Assembly (NCBI GenBank): GCA_046483285.1
Contig: JAWODN010000130.1
Location: forward strand, 1-40,575
Direction: 5' to 3'
DNA length: 40,575 nucleotides
Source of the DNA: CAYRTV01 sp046483285
GTDB taxonomy: Bacteria; Acidobacteriota; Aminicenantia; Aminicenantales; Aminicenantaceae
The notes under the pieces were generated by a model. That model saw nothing but the letters and a program-made list of their open reading frames with translations, was not told the origin of the DNA and made no database searches. This document shows, piece by piece, positions 1-7,525 of this stretch. The position numbers and the translations under genes were made by a program. The first letter of the stretch is position 1. The number at the start of each line of letters is the position of its first letter.

Positions 1-279
1 TCGGCATGGGAAGAACGGATCGGCTTATTGAAACCGTATCAGGTCAATAAAGAATTGATGGATCTCACCGGAAATCCGGATGTGAAGTTTATGGACTGCC
101 TGCCGGCGTTCCACAACCGGGGCACCAAAATAGGCGAGGAGATTTATCAAAAATTCGGACTGGAAAGCATGGAAGTCACCGACGAAGTCTTCGAGTCCGA
201 AGCCTCCATTGTTTTCGATGAAGCCGAAAACCGGCTGCACACCATTAAGGCCGTTATGGTGGCAACCCTGGGAGAATAA
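1..279 (+). CDS. argF: Ornithine carbamoyltransferase, C-terminal fragment
   Basis: This is the last 92 codons of a gene cut by the left window edge; the frame is open from base 1. Ornithine carbamoyltransferase joins carbamoyl phosphate to ornithine to give citrulline in cytosolic arginine synthesis. The visible part holds the ornithine-binding and catalytic loop DCLPAFHN, followed by the conserved tail EVTDEVFES, SIVFDEAENR and HTIKAVMVATL, which matches the family end to end. The catalytic Cys is present, but the residue before it is Asp, where most family members have His (HCLP). The start and the carbamoyl-phosphate loop lie outside the window, so the assignment rests on the C-terminal domain only. 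A nitrilase-family gene follows immediately and its N-terminus appears to begin right after this stop codon. Confidence 0.93.
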   Translation, partial: SAWEERIGLLKPYQVNKELMDLTGNPDVKFMDCLPAFHNRGTKIGEEIYQKFGLESMEVTDEVFESEASIVFDEAENRLHTIKAVMVATLGE

Positions 280-284
280 TCCAA

Positions 285-1112
285 ATTTCCATCAATAACG
301 CTGAGACAAAAAACACCAAGAACAGCGCGCCTGAAAAACCGGATATCACCATAGCCTGGATCCAAACCGCGCTGCACTGGGAGGATCCCTCCGCCAATCT
401 GGAGATGTTCGGCCGCAAATTGAAGGCCGTTTCCGGGGATGCGGACCTCATCGTTCTGCCTGAGATGTTCAACACCGGCTTCTCCATGGATGCCGAAAAA
501 TGGGCGGAGGGCATGGACGGCCCCTCCGTCTCCTGGCTGCGCGGGGCGGCGGCGGAGAAAGGCTGTGTCATCACGGCTTCCCTGATCATCCGGGACCGCG
601 GCCGTTATTTCAACCGGCTGATATGGATGCGTCCGGACGGCTCTTATGTCCATTATGACAAACGGCATCTTTTCCGGATGGCCGGCGAGCATCTCCGTTT
701 TTCGCCTGGGAATCAAAGAGTTCTGGCGGAGCTTAAAGGATGGAGAATCCGCCCTTTGATTTGTTATGACCTCCGCTTCCCGGTATGGAGCCGCAGTCTG
801 GGGGACACCGATGTTTTGATCTTCACAGCCAACTGGCCTCAGCCGCGCCGTCTCGCCTGGAATATCCTTCTTCCGGCCCGGGCGGTGGAAAACCAGTGCT
901 GTGTGGTGGGAGTCAACCGGGTGGGGAAAGACGGAAACGGCATTCCCTATTCCGGAGACTCCGCGGCCTATAACGCCAAAGGGGAAGCTGTCCACCTGTC
1001 ACGCCCTCATGCTGAGTCTATCGGGACCGCCGTTCTTTCCTGGAGCGCGCTGCATAAGTTCCGCCGGGAGTTTCAAGCGGAACTGGACGCGGACCGGTTT
1101 GAAGTCTTGTGA
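285..1112 (+). CDS. Nitrilase-family omega-amidase (YafV-like), non-NTG start
   Basis: A carbon-nitrogen hydrolase closely resembling E. coli YafV, an omega-amidase acting on 2-oxoglutaramate-type keto-acid amides. The Glu-Lys-Cys triad is visible. Numbered from the only in-frame Met (ATG at 405), Glu20 is in LPEMF, Lys86 in YDKRHLF and Cys120 in ICYDLRFPVWSR. The C-terminal features NWP and ARAVENQ also match. The ATG at 405 cannot be the real start, because the family's first beta strand (TIAWIQTALHWEDP) is encoded upstream in the same frame. That frame is open from 249 but holds no ATG, GTG, TTG or CTG. An ATT at 285, about 10 nt after GGAG (271-274), is the best candidate; ATC or ATA at 276-291 are alternatives, and a sequencing frameshift is possible. 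An aminotransferase of the matching pathway lies just downstream. Confidence 0.85.
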   Translation: MSINNAETKNTKNSAPEKPDITIAWIQTALHWEDPSANLEMFGRKLKAVSGDADLIVLPEMFNTGFSMDAEKWAEGMDGPSVSWLRGAAAEKGCVITASLIIRDRGRYFNRLIWMRPDGSYVHYDKRHLFRMAGEHLRFSPGNQRVLAELKGWRIRPLICYDLRFPVWSRSLGDTDVLIFTANWPQPRRLAWNILLPARAVENQCCVVGVNRVGKDGNGIPYSGDSAAYNAKGEAVHLSRPHAESIGTAVLSWSALHKFRREFQAELDADRFEVL

Positions 1113-1168
1113 GGAATCAAGCTATAATTTGTATATGAGCGTCCGCAAACCGAGTTAAGGAGGGTGTT

Positions 1169-1465
1169 ATGAAAACATATATTTTGATGACCAAACTGGC
1201 GCCGGAGGTCAGCAGGCAGATGAAGGACCGGGCGGCCCTGGGCAGGGCCTGGCTGGAAGAAGTCAAAAGAAAGTGCCCTGAGGTGAAATTTCTGGCTCAT
1301 TATGCTTTGCTGGGGTCTTATGACTTTTTGGATATCTATCAGGCGCCGGACGAAGAAACCGCGGCCAAAGTCTCCATGATCAGCCTCAACAACGGGGCTT
1401 TCCATTCTGAAAGCTGGACCGCCATCCCGTATAAGCGGTTCCTTGAACTCTGCGAAGAAATCTGA
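1169..1465 (+). CDS. GYD-domain small protein
   Basis: A 98-residue cytosolic protein. The pattern MKTYILMTKL near the start, ALLGSYDFLDIYQAPDEETA in the middle and the short final helix match the GYD family, a ferredoxin-like alpha/beta fold of unknown biochemical function named after the Gly-Tyr-Asp motif (here GSYD). The start is supported by a strong ribosome-binding site, AAGGAGGG, 5-6 nt upstream. The stop lies only 4 nt before the ATG of the next aminotransferase, so translation of the two is probably coupled. Its position between an omega-amidase and a transaminase suggests an accessory or sensing role for that unit, but nothing in the sequence shows what it binds. Confidence 0.8.
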   Translation: MKTYILMTKLAPEVSRQMKDRAALGRAWLEEVKRKCPEVKFLAHYALLGSYDFLDIYQAPDEETAAKVSMISLNNGAFHSESWTAIPYKRFLELCEEI

Positions 1466-1469
1466 AGCC

Positions 1470-2627
1470 ATGAGCGGTTTTTCCTCTCCTCTCCGGCCCA
1501 AACTTCCCCGCACCGGAACCACCATCTTCGCCGTGATGAGCCGGATGGCGAAAGAACACGGAGCGCTCAATCTATCTCAGGGGTTCCCGGATTTCCCGGT
1601 GTCGGAACCCTTGATCGACCGGGTGCACCGGTATATGCGGAAAGGCTTCAATCAATACGCTCCGATGGAAGGAGTGGAACCCCTGCGGGAAGCCATCTGC
1701 AGGAAGGCTGAAGAACTGTATGATGCGGACTATCATCCGGAAAAAGAAGTCAATGTGACATCGGGGGCGACCCAGGCCATTTATACGGCGGTGGCCTCCG
1801 TGGTTCATGACAAAGACGAGGTCATTCTCTTTTCACCGGCTTACGACAGCTACGCCCCCGCGGTGGAAATTCACGGCGGTGTGCCGGTGTGTTCTTATCT
1901 GCGGCCGCCGGATTACGCCGTCGACTGGAAAGAGGTGGAAAGCCTCGTTTCCCCCCGCACCCGGATGATCATCATCAACACCCCGCATAACCCCACCGGA
2001 ACCGTCCTGGGAAAATCCGATTTGGAAAAACTGGAAAAAATCACCCGCGGAACGGATATCATAGTGTTGAGCGACGAGGTGTATGAACATATCATTTTCG
2101 ACGGCCGCACCCACTGGAGCGTGCTGCGTTTCCCGGGGCTGCGCGAGCGGAGTTTCGTGATTTTTTCATTCGGCAAGCTGTTCCACTGCACCGGCTGGAA
2201 AACCGGATACTGCCTGGCTCCTGAATTTTTAATGAAGCAGTTCCGCAGCATCCACCAGTTTTTGGTGTACAGCAGCAACACCCCGGTTCAGCATGCCATG
2301 GCGGATTTCTTGAAGGACCCGGAGAATTACCGGCACATCGCGGATATGTACCAAAAAAAAAGGGATGTTTTTCTGGAAAAGCTGACCGGTTCCCGGTTCT
2401 CTTTCCAGCCGGCGTCCGGTTCGTATTTTCAGCTTCTGGACTACAGCCGGATCACCGGGGAGAGGGATGTGGATTTCGCCGCCCGGCTGACCCGGGAGCA
2501 TAAAATCGCGTCCATTCCGGTTTCGGTCTTTAATCAGGACGGCCGGGACGATAAAATTCTGCGCTTCTGTTTCGCCAAGCAGGAAGAGACCCTGGAAAAA
2601 GCCTCTGAAATTCTTTGCCGGATTTGA
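1470..2627 (+). CDS. Class I aminotransferase (methionine/glutamine type, YbdL-like)
   Basis: A PLP-dependent fold-type I aminotransferase of 385 residues, very similar to E. coli YbdL (methionine aminotransferase) and related to kynurenine/glutamine transaminase K. Visible landmarks are LPRTGTTIF and NLSQGFPDF at the N-terminus, TSGATQAIY, INTPHNPTG (Asn174), SDEVYEH (Asp202, Tyr205), the PLP lysine in SFGK (Lys236) and RFCFAKQEETL near the end. A TTG at 1443 gives a longer frame, but ATG 1470 matches the homologous N-terminus and sits 4 nt after the GYD stop. Transaminases of this type produce 2-oxo-4-methylthiobutyrate from methionine, or 2-oxoglutaramate from glutamine. The upstream omega-amidase would pull the glutamine reaction forward, so the cluster looks like a keto-acid/methionine salvage unit. 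Substrate preference cannot be read from the sequence. Confidence 0.9.
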   Translation: MSGFSSPLRPKLPRTGTTIFAVMSRMAKEHGALNLSQGFPDFPVSEPLIDRVHRYMRKGFNQYAPMEGVEPLREAICRKAEELYDADYHPEKEVNVTSGATQAIYTAVASVVHDKDEVILFSPAYDSYAPAVEIHGGVPVCSYLRPPDYAVDWKEVESLVSPRTRMIIINTPHNPTGTVLGKSDLEKLEKITRGTDIIVLSDEVYEHIIFDGRTHWSVLRFPGLRERSFVIFSFGKLFHCTGWKTGYCLAPEFLMKQFRSIHQFLVYSSNTPVQHAMADFLKDPENYRHIADMYQKKRDVFLEKLTGSRFSFQPASGSYFQLLDYSRITGERDVDFAARLTREHKIASIPVSVFNQDGRDDKILRFCFAKQEETLEKASEILCRI

Positions 2628-2827
2628 TTTTGTTCCTTACCGGGCCGCCGTATTTTTTCCGGAGGGGCCGGGATTGCCGCAGATGCAAGGCGCAGGGCAT
2701 GACGCTGTGGTCCTTCACCGCGAACAAAAACATCACAATTTTTTATGAAAAGCCAAGCTAAGAACAGGGGAATTCAGAGAGAGCCGGGGAATGAATGCTC
2801 CTGAATCATAGCCGGAAAGGAGAAGAC

Positions 2828-3943
2828 ATGGAGAAAAGACCCCTGGGAAAAACCGGAGAAAGCGTTTCCATTCTCGGGATAGGCGGGTTTCATCTGCTTG
2901 AAATCTCCCGGAAAGAGGTGAGCGGTTTACTTAACCGGTACCTGGATTCAGGCGGGAATTATATCGAGACTTCAGCCGGCTACGGCAACGGGGAATCGGA
3001 ACGAAAGATCGGGGAAGCGGTTTGCCGCCGCCGGGATGATTTTCTTCTGGCCACCAAAGTGGATGAACGGGACAAAGACGGCGCTATGGAAACGTTGAAC
3101 CGGAGCCTCCGGAATCTTGAAACGGACTATGTGGATATCTGGTTCATGCACGCGGTCCAAACCCGTGATGACGCCAACCGGATTCTGGCTCCAGGAGGCG
3201 CTCTGGAGGCCGCGGAAACCGCACGGCGGCAGGGAAAGGTCCGGTTTGTGGGAATAACCGGGCACGGGCAGCCGTTCGGCCTTCGGCATGCGCTGGAGAA
3301 ATATGATTTTGACGCCTTGATGGTTCCCGTCAATTATTACGACCACTTTAATTTTCCGGATATAACGGAAACATTGATTCCCATGGCTCAGCTCAAAAAG
3401 ACCGCAGTGATCGGAATGAAAGCTTTCGGGGACGGTTATTTGTGGAGGTCCCCGGAAAAAGCGCTCCGCTTTGTTTTGAGCTTACCGGTCGCCTTGGTGG
3501 TGGCGGGGATCAACACCATGGATTTACTGGAAAAGGATATCGCTCTGGCTGAGGCCTTCGAGCCGCTTTCCCATGAGGAAGTGGGGCGGTTATACCGGGA
3601 AGCCCCGGAATACCGCGATTATGTCTGCCGGCAATGCCCCAAATGCGATCAAATCAAAGGCATTCCGGTCAAAAGGATATTTGAACTGGAGGGATGGTAT
3701 GACCGTCAGATGTGGGACGGGCGGGTGACCAATCCCGAAGATTATGCCATGCGGGTCCGGCTGGGGCCGTGGTTTCGGCAACAGCAGGAAGCCCGGAGCA
3801 CTTTCTATTGGGACGGCATCAAACTGGACCAGTCCGACATCAACCGCGAGGACCTTAAAGATTTCTGCCCTTACGGCATAGACATTTCCCGCAAGCTCCG
3901 CATCGCAGTGGCCAAGCTCACCCGCGACTGGTCTTTGGAGTAG
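2828..3943 (+). CDS. Aldo/keto reductase with C-terminal cysteine cluster
   Basis: A 371-residue NADPH-dependent aldo/keto reductase. The barrel N-terminus is MEKRPLGKTGESVSILGIGG. Catalytic residues are Tyr52 (in SAGYGNGESE), Lys77 (ATKV) and His108 (FMHAV); the usual Asp of the tetrad is replaced by Glu47 (YIETS), a change seen in some members. The extended C-terminus holds CRQCPKC (Cys267, 270, 273) and a later Cys347 in FCPYGI. This arrangement is found in AKR branches that may bind an iron-sulfur cluster, although the fourth Cys is unusually distant. An in-frame ATG at 2795 exists, but ATG 2828 has a clear GGAAAGGAG site and begins the conserved domain. The physiological substrate is unknown. 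Confidence 0.88.
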   Translation: MEKRPLGKTGESVSILGIGGFHLLEISRKEVSGLLNRYLDSGGNYIETSAGYGNGESERKIGEAVCRRRDDFLLATKVDERDKDGAMETLNRSLRNLETDYVDIWFMHAVQTRDDANRILAPGGALEAAETARRQGKVRFVGITGHGQPFGLRHALEKYDFDALMVPVNYYDHFNFPDITETLIPMAQLKKTAVIGMKAFGDGYLWRSPEKALRFVLSLPVALVVAGINTMDLLEKDIALAEAFEPLSHEEVGRLYREAPEYRDYVCRQCPKCDQIKGIPVKRIFELEGWYDRQMWDGRVTNPEDYAMRVRLGPWFRQQQEARSTFYWDGIKLDQSDINREDLKDFCPYGIDISRKLRIAVAKLTRDWSLE

Positions 3944-4022
3944 GCCCGGTGTCCCCCCATGGAAACTTCAGCCGGGTCATCATCCGGGCTGATCGTAAAT
4001 AATTAACGAGGAAGACAAGAAA

Positions 4023-4910
4023 ATGAACAAATGGATGATGGTGATTAGAACCCCCTTTCTGCTGCTGCCTGTGGCTTTGGCGGTTCTGGGGACCGCCGCG
4101 GCCTGGTATGACGGAGCGTTCCATTGGGGGCATGCGGTTATGGCCTTTGCCGGTCTGCTGCTTGCGCATATCAGCGTCAATGTCCTCAATGAGTACCACG
4201 ATTATCAAAGCGGAGTGGACTTCAAAACAAAACGCACCCCCTTCAGCGGAGGCAGCGGAGCTTTGCCCCAAGGATTGGTGACCCCCCGCCAGGCCCTGAT
4301 TCTGGGATGGGCGGCCCTTTTGGTCAATGTGCCCCTCGGTATCTATTTCTGTCTGGTCAAAGGCTGGGGGCTGCTGCCGCTGTTGGTCGCCGGGGCGGTG
4401 ACCATTGTTTTGTACACTCCGGTTTTTTTGAAAATGGGATATCCGGAATGGGCGCCCGGTTTAGGATTGGGGGCGCTGCCGGTGCTGGGGCTGTATTTTG
4501 TTCAGACCGGCCAATACACCCTGACGGCTCTGGCTGCGGCCGTTCCTCCTTTTCTTCTGGTGCACAATCTTCTGCTGCTCAATGAATTTCCGGATATGGA
4601 AGCCGACCGGTCGTCGGGCCGCCGTTCCCTTCCTATCGCGGCCGGCCGGAAAAAAGCGGCGCGGCTCTATGCGGCCTTCAATGTCCTGGTTTATGTGTGG
4701 ATAGCCGCCTCGGTCGCCGCCGGATGGATGCAGGTGCCGGTGCTGTTGGGGCTTCTGACCATTCCCTTTGCCGTGAACGGCATACGCGGAGCTTTGAATT
4801 CGACCGATCCGAAACGTTTGATGCCGGGCATGGCCTCCAATGTCATGATGGTGCTTTTGACCCAGGTGCTGATGGGGGCGGGTTTTGTTTTGGCCGGTAT
4901 TTTGGCTTAG
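4023..4910 (+). CDS. menA: UbiA-family prenyltransferase (MenA-like)
   Basis: An integral membrane prenyltransferase of 295 residues with about eight to nine hydrophobic helices. It carries both Asp-rich signatures of the UbiA superfamily: NEYHDYQSGVD (56-66) and NEFPDMEADRSSGRRSLP (187-204), which chelate magnesium and the prenyl diphosphate. NEYHDYxxGxD followed by TPFSGGSG is typical of 1,4-dihydroxy-2-naphthoate prenyltransferase (MenA). The methyltransferase that normally completes menaquinone follows within 6 nt, which supports a menaquinone role. Other UbiA branches, which transfer prenyl groups to haem or other aromatic acceptors, are less likely in this context. The ribosome-binding region contains ACGAGGAAG just before the start. 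Confidence 0.85.
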   Translation: MNKWMMVIRTPFLLLPVALAVLGTAAAWYDGAFHWGHAVMAFAGLLLAHISVNVLNEYHDYQSGVDFKTKRTPFSGGSGALPQGLVTPRQALILGWAALLVNVPLGIYFCLVKGWGLLPLLVAGAVTIVLYTPVFLKMGYPEWAPGLGLGALPVLGLYFVQTGQYTLTALAAAVPPFLLVHNLLLLNEFPDMEADRSSGRRSLPIAAGRKKAARLYAAFNVLVYVWIAASVAAGWMQVPVLLGLLTIPFAVNGIRGALNSTDPKRLMPGMASNVMMVLLTQVLMGAGFVLAGILA

Positions 4911-4915
4911 ACCGG

Positions 4916-5665
4916 ATGAGGAACGGAGGGGACCGCCGCTTCAAAGCTGAATCCGGATCATCCCTCCGCCCTCTGCGGAAAATGTTCGACCGGGTTCCCC
5001 GCCGTTACGACCGGGTCAACCGCTTGATCACCTGGGGACTGGACCGGCGGTGGCGAAAGGCCGCTGCGAAGCGGTGTCTGGACCCCGGCCCGGAAACCGT
5101 TCTGGATCTCGGCTGCGGGACCGGTGACCTCGCTTTGCAGCTTGGCCGGGACGCCGGCCAAAAGACCGTGGTTATGGGCTTGGATTTCAGCCGGCCCATG
5201 CTGAAGGCGGCCGTCCGTAAAGCGCAGCAAAAAAATATGAATACCGGACCGGCTTGGATCCAGGGCGACGTTCGCGAGCTCCCCTTTGCGGACAACAGTA
5301 TCGACTGCGCCGGCATCGCGTTCGCTTTCCGGAATCTGATTTATAAAAACCCTTACCGGGATATTTATCTCAACGAGATCTGCCGGGTTCTCAAACCCGG
5401 CGGCCGTTTTGTCATCGTGGAGTCCAGCCAGCCGAAAAACCCGGTGGTCCGGCTTCTGTTCCGGGGGTATGTGCGTGTTTTCGTCAACACGGCCGGCCGG
5501 CTGGTTTCCCGGGACAGGGCGGCCTACCGGTATCTGGCGGGATCGGTCATCCGTTTTTATAATTCTGACGAGGCGGCGGCCTTATTAAAAAAGGCCGGCT
5601 TCAGCCGGGTCCACTACCGGCCTTTGCTTATGGGGGCGGCCGGCCTGCATACCGCAGTAAAATGA
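4916..5665 (+). CDS. ubiE: UbiE/MenG quinone methyltransferase
   Basis: A 249-residue SAM-dependent C-methyltransferase of the UbiE/COQ5 family, which methylates demethylmenaquinone (or the ubiquinone precursor). Motifs in order are MFDRVPRRYDRVNRL (from residue 23), LDRRWR, the SAM-binding loop VLDLGCGTGDL (62-72), the acidic residue in VMGLDFSRPML, the family block AFAFRNLIYK, and the post-motif LKPGGRFVIVESSQP. The frame stays open far upstream inside menA; ATG 4916, 5 nt after the menA stop, gives the normal length and indicates coupling. The catalytic chemistry is family knowledge. The adjacent MenA-like gene favours menaquinone over ubiquinone. The stop codon overlaps a short ORF through an ATGA junction. 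Confidence 0.9.
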   Translation: MRNGGDRRFKAESGSSLRPLRKMFDRVPRRYDRVNRLITWGLDRRWRKAAAKRCLDPGPETVLDLGCGTGDLALQLGRDAGQKTVVMGLDFSRPMLKAAVRKAQQKNMNTGPAWIQGDVRELPFADNSIDCAGIAFAFRNLIYKNPYRDIYLNEICRVLKPGGRFVIVESSQPKNPVVRLLFRGYVRVFVNTAGRLVSRDRAAYRYLAGSVIRFYNSDEAAALLKKAGFSRVHYRPLLMGAAGLHTAVK

Positions 5666-5775
5666 GCGCAGTTTATCATGAACCGGGACGTTCCAAAGCA
5701 GCTGAACTTATCCCTCACGTCTTTGCCGGCGCCATCAAAGAATTGCCAAAAAAGCTCATAAGACATAAAATATAA
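5662..5775 (+). CDS. Possible 37-residue ORF overlapping ubiE
   Basis: A 37-codon frame starts at the ATG of an ATGA overlap with the ubiE stop (5662-5665) and ends 13 nt before the next gene. The peptide is basic at its C-terminus (KELPKKLIRHKI) and matches nothing I recognise. The overlap is the usual sign of translational coupling. No other evidence exists, and it could equally be the start of a decayed third gene of the quinone operon or chance. Confidence 0.25.
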   Translation: MSAVYHEPGRSKAAELIPHVFAGAIKELPKKLIRHKI

Positions 5776-5788
5776 ATCCAAGGAAACA

Positions 5789-6865
5789 ATGGTTTCAAAA
5801 GAAAAAGAATATTCTTCAACCCATTTCGCTCACCGCTTCAAGACCGCCCGGAAAATGGCGGGCTTAAGCATGGAGGATTTGGTCAGCAAAACCGGACGGG
5901 TTGTCACCCGGCAATCCGTTAGTAAATACGAAAAGGGTGTTATGCGTCCTTCCCCGGAGGTTCTCCGAAAACTCGCCGAGGCCATGAATGTCCAGACCGG
6001 TTTCTTCAGCCGGGGGCGGAAAATGAATCTTGCGCGCCTGCAGTTCCGGCAGAAATCAAAGCTTTCCCGGAAAGAAGAGGAATCGCTGAAATTCAAGACT
6101 ATAGATTATCTGGGTTGTTCTCATGAACTGGAAGCCAGGCTGGGGAGGAAAATATCCTTCATAAATCCGGCAGGCAGGAAGACGGTTTCCAGTATTTCCG
6201 ATGTGGAAGCCGCGACCAAAGAAATCCGTCAGGCATGGCACATGGGCCAGGCTCCGGTCGTAAATTTATTGGGGCTTTTAGAGGAAAAGGGAATCAAGGT
6301 ATATCTCACAGACAGCGAAGAAGAGTTTGACGGCCTCACGGCGAGAAATCAGGATTGCCATGTCATTATTCTCAACAAAGACCGCCCCTTGGATAGGCTT
6401 CGTTTCACCGCAGCCCATGAATTGGCTCATATAATGTTCGACTTAACCCACCATGTCGGCCATGAAGAAAGATTATGCCACAGTTTCGCGGGTTCATTTC
6501 TCATTCCCGGAGAAGCTCTCCGGGATTTCATCGGATCAAAAAGAAAAAAAATATCCCTTTGGGAATGGAAACACGTAAAAGAAATCTATGGAATTTCAAT
6601 GCAGGCCGCCATCCACCGGGCCTATGAACTTCAAGTCATCTCTTCTCATTATTTTAATGACCTTCTCCGAATGTTAAAACGGAATGGCTGGGACCGGACC
6701 GAACCCTTTGGGTATAAGGGAAAAGAAGAAGCGTCCCGGTTTAAAAAAATCCTGGCATATGCTCTTGCTGAGAAAATTATAACCCCAGAAGAAGCAAAAA
6801 GATTCGGGAGCCGTTTCTTGGAGGAATCAGAGCTTCAGAAAATAATGTCAGCAAAAGAATTGTAG
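5789..6865 (+). CDS. XRE-ImmA/IrrE regulator-metalloprotease
   Basis: A 358-residue cytosolic protein joining a helix-turn-helix domain to a zinc peptidase domain. Residues about 14-65 form a Cro/CI-type HTH (FKTARKMAGLSMEDLVSKTG, then RQSVSKYEKG). Residues about 150-260 form the ImmA/IrrE (COG2856) domain with the zinc motif HELAH (210-214) in FTAAHELAHIMFD. The family includes phage repressor-degrading ImmA and the stress regulator IrrE. HTH-fused forms are commonly chromosomal and may cleave or control a partner repressor or toxin. No toxin or antitoxin partner is evident on either side. The C-terminal ~100 residues are charged and helical with no recognised domain. The region just after the gene contains a palindrome around the next promoter, a possible target. 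A modest AAGGAA site precedes the ATG. Confidence 0.87.
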   Translation: MVSKEKEYSSTHFAHRFKTARKMAGLSMEDLVSKTGRVVTRQSVSKYEKGVMRPSPEVLRKLAEAMNVQTGFFSRGRKMNLARLQFRQKSKLSRKEEESLKFKTIDYLGCSHELEARLGRKISFINPAGRKTVSSISDVEAATKEIRQAWHMGQAPVVNLLGLLEEKGIKVYLTDSEEEFDGLTARNQDCHVIILNKDRPLDRLRFTAAHELAHIMFDLTHHVGHEERLCHSFAGSFLIPGEALRDFIGSKRKKISLWEWKHVKEIYGISMQAAIHRAYELQVISSHYFNDLLRMLKRNGWDRTEPFGYKGKEEASRFKKILAYALAEKIITPEEAKRFGSRFLEESELQKIMSAKEL

Positions 6866-6914
6866 ATTTTCGAAAGTTAAAATCCGCACTCCCATAAAAA
6901 AATTATAAAAAATA

Positions 6915-6948
6915 TTGACAAAAGGAACGTACGGGTATAAATTGTCAA
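6915..6948 (+). promoter_or_regulatory. Promoter-like site within TTGACAA/TTGTCAA inverted repeat
   Basis: TTGACA (6915-6920) is followed after a short 15-nt spacer by TATAAA (6936-6941), upstream of the PEGA lipoprotein gene. The -35 box is also the left arm of a perfect 7-bp inverted repeat: TTGACAA at 6915-6921 and TTGTCAA at 6942-6948. A dimeric repressor bound there would cover the promoter. The neighbouring XRE protein is a possible ligand, by proximity only. Confidence 0.45.
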
Positions 6949-6972
6949 CATAAACAAAAATGGGAGGTTGGT

Positions 6973-7362
6973 ATGAGTCAGAAATTTCTCAAAGTGTTTT
7001 CTTTTTTTATGGTCTTTGTTTTTTTAATGGGATGCGCCACTCTTTTCAAAGGCACCACCGAAGAACTCTCCATCAACAGTGATCCGCAGCGGGCACAGGT
7101 TTATATCAATGGCGACCTTTATGGAGAAACGCCTCTTTCCGTGAGAGTGGAGTCCAAAAAGACCTACACGATTGAGTTCAAAAAAGAAGGCTATCAGACC
7201 AAAGCCTACAAAATCAATAACCGTGTCGGCGCCGGCTGGATCATTCTGGATGTTCTGGGCGGGCTTATTCCCGTTATCGTGGATGCGGCCACCGGAGCCT
7301 GGTACCATCTGGACCAGACCAACGTCAACATGATTCTGGAAAAGCAGCAGCCCGTGAGTTGA
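6973..7362 (+). CDS. PEGA-domain lipoprotein
   Basis: A 129-residue envelope lipoprotein. A hydrophobic signal sequence ends in the lipobox LMGC (about residue 22), followed by ATLFKGTTEEL. The PEGA-type domain (INSDPQRAQVYINGDLYGETPL, shown here as separate halves SDPQRAQVYING and YGETPL) comes next, and the segment KEGYQTKAYKI with a glycine-rich stretch (WIILDVLGGLIPVIVDAATGAWY) completes the fold common in small lipoproteins of this type. PEGA domains are thought to bind surface or cell-wall components; the ligand is unknown. A good GGAGG ribosome site lies 6 nt before the ATG. The gene begins a run of envelope genes that continues with a large secreted protein and a beta-barrel protein. 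Confidence 0.85.
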   Translation: MSQKFLKVFSFFMVFVFLMGCATLFKGTTEELSINSDPQRAQVYINGDLYGETPLSVRVESKKTYTIEFKKEGYQTKAYKINNRVGAGWIILDVLGGLIPVIVDAATGAWYHLDQTNVNMILEKQQPVS

Positions 7363-7383
7363 TGGGTTAACCGTTTTTAACTG

Positions 7384-7409
7384 CGGCAAAAGGGGGGTGT
7401 TTTTTGCCG
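7384..7409. repeat. Intergenic stem-loop after PEGA lipoprotein
   Basis: CGGCAAAA (7384-7391) and TTTTGCCG (7402-7409) form a perfect 8-bp stem with a G-rich 10-nt loop. It lies 20 nt beyond the PEGA stop codon. There is no downstream T-run, so it is an attenuating or stabilising hairpin rather than a clear terminator. Confidence 0.45.
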
Positions 7410-7525
7410 AAGGAGAACAAATGTGTAAATAAGGGGGCTTCGATTTTGGTTTTAAAGGCAAATCCGATATATTTGCTCTTCCAAGGCAAGACTCAATTAT
7501 CCCTTAATAGGAGGAACAAGTTAAA

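Noticed and set aside
147..995. Long minus-strand frame of 282 codons opposite the nitrilase
   Set aside because: It is antisense to a well-matched gene, has no recognisable domain and is rich in residues expected from a shadow frame.
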